Shown piece after piece: positions 53,101 to 61,666 of a stretch of DNA of 64,000 nt. Numbering within the stretch: position 1 is the stretch's first letter; every line of letters starts with the position of its first letter. The stretch is from a virus. Position numbers and translations under genes: made by a program. The DNA lies in IMG/VR virus record IMGVR_UViG_3300025030_000071, positions 1 to 64,000 of that record; one strand, given 5' to 3'. The notes beneath the pieces are model-generated. The model was given only the letters and a program-made list of their open reading frames with translations. It searched no databases and had not been told where the DNA came from.

Positions 53101-55992
53101 AGCTTTGTAAAGGGCAATGGATGTTACCCAGATCTACTATTGCCTCCAAACCCCATTACTGGACTTACAGTAGATACTCTACCAGATTTCTTCTTATACA
53201 ATGAGTCAGATGTTTCTACTGCTAATAGCAACATCTTGCGAATGGTCCATGGCAGTATCGCGGAGATGCCTAAAACCATAGGGTTAAGAGCTGCAATGTC
53301 AGCTATGGAAAATACCTGGGATAACCTAAAAGATTTGTATGGCGAGGGAGATGGCGAAGGGCTTAACCCAGCCAACGAAGGACGAACCGATGAGGATACA
53401 GGAGTTGGGGTCTATTTAAATTATGGGACAAAAACTGGGGCTTCTGGGAACGGCGTATTTAAACACGGTAACGAATCAAGAAACGTCCCCCCAGACTTGA
53501 ATGCTGGCATCCTTTCAATCCAGATTGAAAATGGAGATAAACCAGCTAGGCTACAGACAGATATCAGCTCTCGCTACGACCGAAACGAAACAAATAGAGA
53601 CAAGGCCCTCGATTTTAACTATGCATCTTCACCATACAAAGATATAATCAAAAGCAACCCATCTATAAATGCCCACCAAATGCAGCATGTCTTTCATAAA
53701 GGCGAATATGAACGTTTGTTCAATAATTTTGCTGATAATTATTCAGGTGAACATTTTGCCATTAGAAGAAGTTTTCCAACATTCAAGATTTATTTTGTAG
53801 ATGAGAACGCTGCAATTGGCCAAAACACAGATGACCAAACAATAAACAATCTTATTTATACAATGGCTTTAGATGATTTCTATGGTGTAAATGCTGTTAA
53901 AGAAATACGCATTGTAGAAAACAAAGACATGGCAGCAAGTACTTGCATCATAAGTATATTAGATTTGGATGGGGTTCTTTACAACAGAAAGTTCATGGAT
54001 CCAAGCTCTGAGTTTGGTTCTAGAGATAGCAAAAAGTCAGAAAACAACAACCCATTTGGTAATACAATGATTACTGAAGGGATGAAAGTCGTAGTTAAAT
54101 TAGGACATATGAATGACCCTTACCAATTAAAGACTTGCTTTGTTGGCCAGATAGTTCAGTTTGAAGGCACGGATCTGGTAGAAATAATTTGTCAAAGTTA
54201 TGGGACTGAACTAGTCCAACAAACCTTTGGCAGTAAACCCGCAGAGAATGCCAACTTCTATAATACATATACTGTGGATTTGATCCATGACGTAATGGAT
54301 AGAGAAGAACTCAGGCACTTTGGCCGGTGGGAATTAAAAAACATTGATGCTCTTGGGTTCTATTTAGGTCACGAGAAATTAAGGCCAGATGGACAGACTA
54401 AAACAGTGTGGACTTGGAAGCCCTCAGTGGTAGATGATAATATTTTTGCCCCTCCTGCTGGTTCAGAGGCTGGATGGTGGGATAAGTTTGCAGGTAATCT
54501 AGAGTACGTCCTTTGGAATACAACCATTTGGGATGTACTCAAGGAAATGGAATTGCGTAATCCAGGCCATATCGCCTACCCAGTTCCTTATGGAAATACC
54601 CCCAGCGCAAGAATGACAATGTTCTTTGGCGTACCTGGTATGGAGTATCTTTTTGCTCCAGCAGAAACCCCAAATGAACAGATTAGTGATTTCTATGGGC
54701 AAAATTACAATGATGCTGTAAAGCAGTCAATCATATCTTTAGGGAATCATTGGATCCCACAAGGGATCCAGGCCAGCACGCTAGAGCGCCTTGCATATAA
54801 AAAAGGCATTGAAGATTTAGCAACATTCTTTGAAAGTCCTGGATATGCACAAAGATGGGATTTATCTGCGATGCAAGGGATGACCCTCTGGAGCGCTAGC
54901 GACATAGCCAACCTAACGACTATTGCCCCACATGCCCGAGCTATCGTAAATAAAATTCATCAATTGAAGCCAGGTGCTTCAAACGAAGAGTTCTGGAAAG
55001 CTACTATGATCTTCAACGAAGGTCGAATGAAATCATTTAGAAATTATGAACTTATAACTAGCGTCCATGATATTATAGCAAATGAAATTAGAACCGATCA
55101 TAGAGACACGTACAACAGCATAGAGCTCAGATATACCGATGGATTAACTGCGGTTGATAACGATGTTGATTTTATTGAATTTCAAAACAATGGGAATGTT
55201 GGGACTTTTACTGCCAATCTCGACGACAACATCAAAGAGCACCACATAAGAAGAAATATAGAAAATTGGCCCAATTGTAGCACGCCAGATTTGGCCAGAA
55301 GATATGCTTCCCAATTATTAGCTAACTCGCTAAAGAGAACCTATAAGGGTTATCTTATGATAATGGGGCGTCCTAACCTGAAACCCTATGATTACATTTA
55401 TCTCAATGATGCTTATAGCGACATGTCAGGCCCATTGGAAATTGAAGAAGTAGTTCATACTTTCTCTCAAGAGACAGGCTTTATAACTGAGATAGTTCCC
55501 AACATGATTGTTACAGTTAAAGACGAAGTAAGCCTCATGACGGCCGACATGATGACGAGTTTCTTTGCAGAGACTTGCAAGCATATGGAAAACGAAATTC
55601 GTGCATCTTCGAAAGTTGGATGGGAAGAAGAAACGGTAGCAGCAAAGGGCCTGGGTGCAGGAGTTGTGATCGGCGCAGGCATACTAGCTGTTCCAACTTT
55701 CGCTTCTATATCAGGAATATTATCTGGCTATCTTGCTTACAAATATGTAAAATATTGTCAGACAAGAGAACCTATTGTAATTATTCCCCTCATCAAAGAA
55801 GGTAAGCCCTACGTAACGGGCATCGAGAGCATGGAGTCTGATGGGCTTGTCCTTTCAGATATTTTCGACCCAACAAAAACAGATAAATTTATTGATAGAA
55901 TGGCAAAGAAGAAATGGCGTTACTGGGTAGATGGGATTAAGGATGCTAATGAACTTATCCAAATCGGGTGGGCTAACTGGTTAACACGATGA
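50197..55992 (+). CDS. Baseplate hub protein with embedded M23 peptidase
   Basis: 1931 residues. Residues 385-515 form an M23 (LytM/lysostaphin-type) metallopeptidase: His404 and Asp408 in HQGIDIHA, His456 in YLHLTS, and His494-x-His496 in IHLHFEL, so the zinc and catalytic residues are complete. The N-terminal 330 residues and the region after 600 are baseplate-like beta modules. Residues 1400-1770 look like hub protein gpD (YDYIYLNDAYSDMSGPLEIE, then an SQETGFITEIVPN segment). A hydrophobic stretch at about 1818-1852 is near the end. It would puncture peptidoglycan during infection. The start overlaps the preceding stop (TAATG). Confidence 0.88.
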   Translation: MAVDQDGLFNDIARAAHFYDAENIESETVSELKIGDHPINWGDTNYKELVSGEFRINGIAFPVDPQNISIWEENQNYKYETLRTRESTKVRSGHSSINMSVQAIFAGKTVLFGDKHLLQTTKNAHFALNHTLMPILYSLKKMPLCFLDNELLRTTLPVSSDENIAAFVKSVNVSTVQGMPEVLSATFQFVWYNHRPFAPRIKFRENWLDKTGTVERIADTYRGMAVDTAQTVVGASNAVREGTDGYASHVGRAAFIKQYGHPSIAFNATTGLTATENIYNAAPLREYLWPYAYESTNPAIVALGNDPAIAAMPPFVLSGFDRTINLDFTIVKAPDTVFYKGAERSILELGEQIVRDDVIKEYTFDDNETNSGSVPVGYVWPLSPKGRLSSHTGARTLDGATGDHQGIDIHATRESKVLAVADGKVYYTSPPGQLNDKAGYFIEISHRGGVFSRYLHLTSVNVKKNDIVRAGDVIGLAGNTGVTNVGSSGDERIHLHFELRTGGPKGPYVPDPEKLLKGSGEPHHTVSTTNRLITRFDPADILSVINKDLEDMPEDTVMSKINKFISSKMVQGSTLAAQAMQVGAGPALTNLVSGRQAPPPDSDAQTLTTAINKLISEGWHFERDLNTGKPAQIRYLTLSARSDSADIIPQEINFGFGTNLAMTPLQGHRFPTVQYVGGQQSAITIAMRAEGKYGREYIRKLKDLIASTEESAIHFREFTKYRGIGITNQLINSVNINEVILEDMTVDAIPGNPESLQIVLRFVDNSRDKAAPPFLVPRDEVSQDDAVLNAFAYILDQGWIQIAIEKETARIRTGKTRAEYNPYAVGAGVTSVPILTDEIDVYKLTPETRPLLHPNIVQKQLTNIKEYIRTKEYVARDGGLANNAPYNLYSIDEYKELSGVSMPLAFKDYKFTEIIWNAADNTIRDPVSKAVLTNKLFEIIAILGTPQSDGIPLDPYFAKLLTEIGNTVSFVKGNGCYPDLLLPPNPITGLTVDTLPDFFLYNESDVSTANSNILRMVHGSIAEMPKTIGLRAAMSAMENTWDNLKDLYGEGDGEGLNPANEGRTDEDTGVGVYLNYGTKTGASGNGVFKHGNESRNVPPDLNAGILSIQIENGDKPARLQTDISSRYDRNETNRDKALDFNYASSPYKDIIKSNPSINAHQMQHVFHKGEYERLFNNFADNYSGEHFAIRRSFPTFKIYFVDENAAIGQNTDDQTINNLIYTMALDDFYGVNAVKEIRIVENKDMAASTCIISILDLDGVLYNRKFMDPSSEFGSRDSKKSENNNPFGNTMITEGMKVVVKLGHMNDPYQLKTCFVGQIVQFEGTDLVEIICQSYGTELVQQTFGSKPAENANFYNTYTVDLIHDVMDREELRHFGRWELKNIDALGFYLGHEKLRPDGQTKTVWTWKPSVVDDNIFAPPAGSEAGWWDKFAGNLEYVLWNTTIWDVLKEMELRNPGHIAYPVPYGNTPSARMTMFFGVPGMEYLFAPAETPNEQISDFYGQNYNDAVKQSIISLGNHWIPQGIQASTLERLAYKKGIEDLATFFESPGYAQRWDLSAMQGMTLWSASDIANLTTIAPHARAIVNKIHQLKPGASNEEFWKATMIFNEGRMKSFRNYELITSVHDIIANEIRTDHRDTYNSIELRYTDGLTAVDNDVDFIEFQNNGNVGTFTANLDDNIKEHHIRRNIENWPNCSTPDLARRYASQLLANSLKRTYKGYLMIMGRPNLKPYDYIYLNDAYSDMSGPLEIEEVVHTFSQETGFITEIVPNMIVTVKDEVSLMTADMMTSFFAETCKHMENEIRASSKVGWEEETVAAKGLGAGVVIGAGILAVPTFASISGILSGYLAYKYVKYCQTREPIVIIPLIKEGKPYVTGIESMESDGLVLSDIFDPTKTDKFIDRMAKKKWRYWVDGIKDANELIQIGWANWLTR

Positions 55993-56360
55993 TTAAAACT
56001 AAGTTTAAAAAGTCAAATGCAGAGTTTAAGAGCCTACAACAAAATGCTACTTACATCCAACGGGTAAGAATTAAAGAATTTTTTCCAGAAAATAATTCAG
56101 TTACAGTAAGGGTTATTGACAATCAGAGCAGTTTGGATGGATCTACTGTGACGGATCAAATGTCAGGAACCGATTACCAGTTTCCATTGGGTTACAGAGG
56201 AGACGTTTCTGAGTCAATGGCCCCACAGCCAGGAGAGGTTTGCTATCTTATCCATTCAGGCTCCCAATATAAAACAGGCTTTGTGATCTTAGCTTATAGC
56301 CCTGGCGGCGATAGGGCCATGAAATACACCCCGTTAAGAGGAGGCTGGGCTTTAGGATGA
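55989..56360 (+). CDS. Baseplate spike-type OB-fold protein
   Basis: 123 residues, all beta. VRIKEFFPENNSVTVRVID and a PQPGEVCYLIHSGSQ strand resemble the OB-fold base of gpV/gp5-type spikes. It lacks a long shaft. It is coupled to the hub gene by ATGA. Confidence 0.72.
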   Translation: MIKTKFKKSNAEFKSLQQNATYIQRVRIKEFFPENNSVTVRVIDNQSSLDGSTVTDQMSGTDYQFPLGYRGDVSESMAPQPGEVCYLIHSGSQYKTGFVILAYSPGGDRAMKYTPLRGGWALG

Positions 56361-56803
56361 GTGTAAGAGACAAACTCCAGACCAGACTAGACAAGATGGA
56401 AGATCCAGAAAAAGATCTTCAAGATGCTGTCAACAAATTCAGAAATCCTCGAACTGAAAAAACAAAGATCATTAAGGCAGCCTCAGGCAACGCTGCCGCA
56501 ATTGCTGTGTCCCCGAGAGTGATTGACTTATCGGCACCAGAAAGTGCTGAGTCAGGCGAGCCGTTAGGGCTTACCATCATAGGCGGGATGGGTACAGTAG
56601 TTAAAGGCCCAGTTGCTTTTACAGCAACTCCAGGAGAAATGAGGATTGGAGGTATGTGGAAGTTTAACAACCTTTTACTATCAGCTGCACCATCCACAAT
56701 GCTGACCCCCATACCTGTACTTCGTTTCTCCCTCCCTCTTGAAGGCGTAGCTAGATTTGCTAAGAACGCCACGATAATAGCAGCACTTGCAGGAGTCCTA
56801 TAA
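56357..56803 (+). CDS. Small baseplate-region protein
   Basis: 148 residues. A charged coiled N-terminus (1-45) precedes a Gly/Ala/Pro-rich, hydrophobic C-terminal half (TIIGGMGTVVKGP, then ATIIAALAGVL). It is coupled on both sides (ATGA, TAATG). Possibly a spike tip or PAAR-like accessory; this is not assured. Confidence 0.7.
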   Translation: MSVRDKLQTRLDKMEDPEKDLQDAVNKFRNPRTEKTKIIKAASGNAAAIAVSPRVIDLSAPESAESGEPLGLTIIGGMGTVVKGPVAFTATPGEMRIGGMWKFNNLLLSAAPSTMLTPIPVLRFSLPLEGVARFAKNATIIAALAGVL

Positions 56804-57216
56804 TGAGTCGTTTCGACGCAGCAGACTTATGGTTTACTGAAGAAGGCGATTTAGTATTAGGCGATAATGGCGACCTAAAAGATACCACTTCTGTTTATGG
56901 CCGCTCCCTCTTACAAGAAATAAGAACAAGATTAAAAGCTGATAAGGGCGATTGGAAGCTCCATACAAGCCTAGGCGCCAACCTAACAAGTTACTTAGGT
57001 GAAGCTGCAACCAAAAGATATGTCTCCTTAATCGGAAGAGCAATTGTAGAATCCCTTACTTATGATCGCTTACTTCTTCCAGGAGATTTCGAAATCATTC
57101 CCTTGACATTAGCCAATGGGATTGTCTTATTCAGGCTTGTTGTTAAGACTGCCGAAGGTGAACTGATTGCTAACTTTGGCTATGATAGTGATCGTAGTCG
57201 CTTCATGGGATATTAA
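56803..57216 (+). CDS. gp25-like baseplate wedge protein
   Basis: 137 residues. It has the gp25/W-type pattern: WFTEEGDLVLGDNGDLKD, a SLLQEIRTRLKADKGDW helix (the lysozyme-like EPR/IxTxxG equivalent), and a closing LFRLVVKTAEGELIANF strand. This protein starts sheath assembly on the baseplate. It lies just before the J-like gene, the standard order. Confidence 0.88.
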   Translation: MSRFDAADLWFTEEGDLVLGDNGDLKDTTSVYGRSLLQEIRTRLKADKGDWKLHTSLGANLTSYLGEAATKRYVSLIGRAIVESLTYDRLLLPGDFEIIPLTLANGIVLFRLVVKTAEGELIANFGYDSDRSRFMGY

Positions 57217-57219
57217 GAC

Positions 57220-58434
57220 ATGGCTAATATTTTAACTGAACGAGCTGATCAAATCTTAGACAGAACTCTAAACCAATTAACAACCAATACTCAGATTAAA
57301 AGAACAACAGCAGGGTCAAAGGCTAGGAGTATACTTGCTATTGTAAGTTCTGAGATTGAGAATCTAGAAGGTATCTTAGCTGCTAACATGGTCTTAGGAC
57401 TTGTTAATGGAGCTTCGGGTATCTATCTAGATTTTATTGGCGACCTACTAGGTATCGACCGTGGTACCCAGAACCCAGCCAGAACTTACAGGGACGAGCA
57501 AAATATAAAGGTCTCTGCGCCTACCGGCTATCTCTTTGGTGCCTTAAACAATGGTGCTCCAATAACAGTTCCTTCTGGGACTTCTATTACCTCCAAGAAT
57601 GGTGATATTCGTTTCATAATGGATGAGGATCTGGTTCTTGGCCCATTAGACAATGAAGCCTTTGCCTCTGCCCATGCGGTCAATCAAGGACGTGACGGCA
57701 ATATCTCTGCTGGTCTTCTCTCAGTCCTCAACTTCGACGGTTATGCCGCCCAAGCAAACACCCCATTAGAAGTAACCAACCTATCTTCAATTGAGAGTGG
57801 TTCTATCCCTGACAAAGATGACTACTATAGAAATAGAATAAAGAATGCCCTCCTATCTGCCGAGTCAGCAAATGAAACAGCAGTTAGATTAGAAATATTA
57901 AAAATTCCTTCTATCACAGATGCGATCTTCTTAAGGCGTTATCGAGGGATCGGAACAGCCGACATTGTAGTAGACTCTGAAACCGGAGAAGTCTCAGGTA
58001 TTACTATGGAGTCAATTAACAGAGCTATTGGCAGAACAGCCGCAGTGGGCATGGACATCAAGAGCAGAGGCCCCAAACGTGTTGGGCTCTCAGCAACTCT
58101 CACCGCAAAGTTCTCTGCACAATCAAGCGTGGCGATTAAAATTCAGGCCAAGACCGCCATCAGGGCTGCGATTGAAGCGCTAATAGCCAGCACCCCGCTT
58201 GGCGGTTCCTTAAGGCTCAACGACATCGCTGAAACAGCAAGAAAGGCTCATCCAGCCATTGTAGATCTAGGGCGCCCAAACAAACCCATTGATGACATCG
58301 TTATATGGAGAGACTCCCAAATCTCAGGTAGAGCCCCTTTCACTTTAAGAGAACAAGATATCTCTCTTGAGATAGATGAAAGATTAACCCTAGAAGGCTC
58401 TTTAATCAACGCTATAACCATTTACGAAAAATAA
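57220..58434 (+). CDS. Baseplate J-like (gp6-type) wedge protein
   Basis: 404 residues. GASGIYLDFIGDLLGIDRG, then ITVPSGTSITSKNGDIRF, VNQGRDGNISAG and YYRNRIKNALLSAESANE are hallmark baseplate-J segments. The C-terminal third (SIDGPKRVGLSATLT-like, then a helix with TAIRAAIEALIAS) completes the fold. It cross-links wedges around the hub. Confidence 0.9.
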   Translation: MANILTERADQILDRTLNQLTTNTQIKRTTAGSKARSILAIVSSEIENLEGILAANMVLGLVNGASGIYLDFIGDLLGIDRGTQNPARTYRDEQNIKVSAPTGYLFGALNNGAPITVPSGTSITSKNGDIRFIMDEDLVLGPLDNEAFASAHAVNQGRDGNISAGLLSVLNFDGYAAQANTPLEVTNLSSIESGSIPDKDDYYRNRIKNALLSAESANETAVRLEILKIPSITDAIFLRRYRGIGTADIVVDSETGEVSGITMESINRAIGRTAAVGMDIKSRGPKRVGLSATLTAKFSAQSSVAIKIQAKTAIRAAIEALIASTPLGGSLRLNDIAETARKAHPAIVDLGRPNKPIDDIVIWRDSQISGRAPFTLREQDISLEIDERLTLEGSLINAITIYEK

Positions 58435-60363
58435 ATGATAACCTATATTTTAACAGCTCCAGCAGTTACTATTGATCCAGGCTCAACTGAGATTGCTGTT
58501 TCATTCACAAGCACTAATCCAGATCAAGATATGAGCGATACTTTTAAGCTGTATCTGAACTATCTTGAAGTAGTTGCTGTAATTACCGAGGATGCCGGAG
58601 TATATACTTTAACCGCAACTGAGTTCCTAGAAGGTGGCAATGAAGTCGTAGTAACAGCAGAAGGCAGTGACAAGGATGGATGGAGTTCTGACCATTGGAA
58701 TATAACAGTTAACCCAGAGGCATTATTCTCAGATGAACAATATTTCGTTTCATCTTATCTAGACAAAATGTTAACCTATTTCCCTTCTTATACAAAAGCC
58801 AGAACAGACAGGTATAGCTTAACGAGGCAATTCTTAAATCCCATTGCGCTTAAACTTGAAGAAAACCTAACTAGGCTTACGACAATGAACAGGGCCATGT
58901 CTCTAACAAATCTGAACAATGATGAACCGACTTGGTTATATGAGCATAGGTTAGAAGATGAAGAAAGTTTTCCAGAATTCGCAACAAGCTCAGGCGAATC
59001 AAGATATATACCACCAAGGGTTTGGGGTTATCGCGGCGTCAACAGAGTAGAACTTACAGCCGCAGAAGGGTTTAGAGAGATGTGGTACGAGGCATTACCA
59101 AGCCTTTATGAAGTAACTGATTTAGACAAGATCCTGGCTTCGCTAACTCCGTCGATAAAGATTACCTCCCTCAGGGAATTGTCAGTCTTCGATGTTCCAC
59201 TACCCGGCAAACTCTGGATTGAAGTCCATTCGGCTACAAACCTTTTTAATCTAGTTGATCAGCAATTCACTATAATAAGACTAGAAGGCCAAGGGCCTAC
59301 AGGCAAGATCCAAGCAGAAAATTTAAGACTCTTCAAAGAAGGGACAACATCAACAGCTTTAGAATGGTCAAGAGTTGAGAAAGTCTTACTAGTCAGATCA
59401 CCCGAAGAAATCACTGGTGAGTTAGTTATATATAATGCCCCGAGAAGAGCTATCGCCAAAGATGACAAACTTAATATTTACTTAGATGAGAATGAAGATA
59501 AAAAGCTAACATGGTCTCTTGGCTCAGACAGCTTAGGGAGCTTCTTAACAACTACAGTTTCTGGCGAAGGCGATATCTTTGATATCGTGAAAGGCATAAA
59601 CACAGCAAAGACTTTAGAATACTATAGATTGGCCGATACAACCGGTGTAGCGATTACTGTTGATGACTTCTGCCTTTCTAGTTTAAGCAATAGAATGTTC
59701 GGCATCGACAAAGACCAGCTTTATATATGGGACCGCCGAGACCCTCACCATTCAAACCTCTCTGCCTTAACGGGTCAAACTACTGACCCAGAAGTAAATT
59801 TCTTCTTATTAAAATACTCTCAACCAACTCCAGTAGAAGGCGACTTAACAACTGAAATAACAATTGAACTAGATACTCCTAAATCAGGTAAGATAGTCAG
59901 ACGTTGGTACTGGGCTATTATCAATAGTGACAACTCAAGACTATACATTGATAGAGACAAAAATCTAACAGCTTTATCCCCAGTATGGATAGAGAATCCA
60001 ACCCCAACTGAATTCTTTGGTATTAACGAAAAGTCTTTTACAATTGATATGGTTGGTACTGGCGACTTTGTTGCTGAGCTTGTTGTTGATTTCAGAGATC
60101 ACGAACAAGAGACCACTCGCATTCCCTTTCAGATCTACAACAAAATAGCTCTAGCTGAGTATTCATTAGATCATAGAGTAACTCTAAATGATGATATATC
60201 TACAATCTATTTAGATAATCATGGAGAACTCTTTATCATCAATAGATCAAAAGCTTATAGGCTTACTCCAGTATACAATGCCTTCATCCCTGATTACTCA
60301 AACAATAGAATACTTATGCGTGAAGAATATGATTCTGTTGAGGTTAGCTTAAATGAGTCTTAA
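58435..60363 (+). CDS. Baseplate-periphery protein with Ig-like N-terminus
   Basis: 642 residues. Residues 1-95 are an Ig/cadherin-like beta domain (ITEDAGVYTLTATEFLEGGNE). Residues 105-165 form a helical region like that of tail protein I (SYLDKMLTYFPSYTKARTDR). The remainder is beta-rich. It starts directly after the J-like gene. Probably links the baseplate rim to fibres. Confidence 0.75.
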   Translation: MITYILTAPAVTIDPGSTEIAVSFTSTNPDQDMSDTFKLYLNYLEVVAVITEDAGVYTLTATEFLEGGNEVVVTAEGSDKDGWSSDHWNITVNPEALFSDEQYFVSSYLDKMLTYFPSYTKARTDRYSLTRQFLNPIALKLEENLTRLTTMNRAMSLTNLNNDEPTWLYEHRLEDEESFPEFATSSGESRYIPPRVWGYRGVNRVELTAAEGFREMWYEALPSLYEVTDLDKILASLTPSIKITSLRELSVFDVPLPGKLWIEVHSATNLFNLVDQQFTIIRLEGQGPTGKIQAENLRLFKEGTTSTALEWSRVEKVLLVRSPEEITGELVIYNAPRRAIAKDDKLNIYLDENEDKKLTWSLGSDSLGSFLTTTVSGEGDIFDIVKGINTAKTLEYYRLADTTGVAITVDDFCLSSLSNRMFGIDKDQLYIWDRRDPHHSNLSALTGQTTDPEVNFFLLKYSQPTPVEGDLTTEITIELDTPKSGKIVRRWYWAIINSDNSRLYIDRDKNLTALSPVWIENPTPTEFFGINEKSFTIDMVGTGDFVAELVVDFRDHEQETTRIPFQIYNKIALAEYSLDHRVTLNDDISTIYLDNHGELFIINRSKAYRLTPVYNAFIPDYSNNRILMREEYDSVEVSLNES

Positions 60364-61666
60364 ATCTTTTGCAGGTACCCTAACAATAGGGGCTCTCCCC
60401 TTTGCTGTAACAGGTAGCTTATCGAAAGTAGGTCTCAGGGTCCAGGGTAGTCTCATCTTTGCAGATGATATTACTAGAATCTTTCCAATTGATTATAGGA
60501 TCAATGGTTTAGCTTTTACTAGTTTAGCCAATATGCTGTTTGTTGATCCCGAAGATAGAGTTGTACTTCTCTCCCCATTAGTTATAGCTGATACTTCTAT
60601 AGATGCAGATTTTACTAATCTAACCATTACTGAAGCCCCCTGCACGATTGATGGCCCAGCTGATGTTCTAACTTTAGATATTGATTCAGTAGAAGTGGTT
60701 GTTGATTATGGCGCCCTTGCCGATGAAGGCCCAGCGGTCGAATTCCCTTCTATCTATTCACCAGAAAGATTACGCATAAACGAAATAGCCAATCCTTATG
60801 ACCATTTCGGCGATCTTCTTTCAGTTAATAGAATACCAGGTGAGTCCAACGAATCATATCTAAACCGCATTAGGCGTGCAGCTAGCCACCCATCCAACAG
60901 CACATACCTTGGCCTCCTCAACGGCGTTTTAAGGGCTTTGAACCTCGAAGCTATACCCACAGCTAGGGTAACCATTAAAGAGGGCTTAGAATCGATCTCA
61001 GGCGCTCTCAGGTTGACATTAGATGGTACTTCAGTAAAAATTTATGAGACCTGGATTTCAGAACAAGATCAACTGTCAGGACTGCGTCCAACGATAGAAC
61101 AAGAGACCACCTTGGAAGGGTTCACAATAGCTGAGCTTGTTGACTGGATTAACCAAAGCGAGTTCTATGAGGCCAAGCTTCTTGCTAATGGAGATGAGCT
61201 AGCTAACTTCATAATCAAATACGATTCAATTCGGTTAGTAACTGATTACCTCCGGCCACAAAACATAACAAAGCTTACTGAAGAAAACCTTATTCCAGGA
61301 AGCCTTAGCTTCTTAGAAACTGAATACATGAATAATGAATTAGCCGAAGCCGCTTCATTAACCCAAATAGGAGATTTCAAAATCCATCATTCAGATGGAA
61401 GAATAGAAATCTTTGATCCTCCAAAAGAGCAAATGGCGTTCACGTATATGATTAGTGACAATTCCTTTGAACTTGAATATTCTCCAGTCAGACTTATTGA
61501 TTATTCAACCGAAGCTGGCCAAGAACTTCTATTCAATCAAGTTGAACTTGATCTTTATGATACAGAAGAAGGCCACTATATCAACGGTTTACCAACCGAA
61601 GAAGGCTATAAGGTAATAAGACAAGTCCTCGATCTAGAGGAGTTTCCTCAGCGGTGGGGTGAGTAA
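60353..61666 (+). CDS. Baseplate or fibre-attachment protein
   Basis: 437 residues. The N-terminal 130 residues are beta. A middle segment, GESNESYLNRIRRAASHPSN then TYLGLLNGVLRALNL, is a common helical motif of baseplate-periphery proteins. The end is acidic. It overlaps its neighbours by 11 bases and 1 base. Confidence 0.75.
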   Translation: MSLKSFAGTLTIGALPFAVTGSLSKVGLRVQGSLIFADDITRIFPIDYRINGLAFTSLANMLFVDPEDRVVLLSPLVIADTSIDADFTNLTITEAPCTIDGPADVLTLDIDSVEVVVDYGALADEGPAVEFPSIYSPERLRINEIANPYDHFGDLLSVNRIPGESNESYLNRIRRAASHPSNSTYLGLLNGVLRALNLEAIPTARVTIKEGLESISGALRLTLDGTSVKIYETWISEQDQLSGLRPTIEQETTLEGFTIAELVDWINQSEFYEAKLLANGDELANFIIKYDSIRLVTDYLRPQNITKLTEENLIPGSLSFLETEYMNNELAEAASLTQIGDFKIHHSDGRIEIFDPPKEQMAFTYMISDNSFELEYSPVRLIDYSTEAGQELLFNQVELDLYDTEEGHYINGLPTEEGYKVIRQVLDLEEFPQRWGE

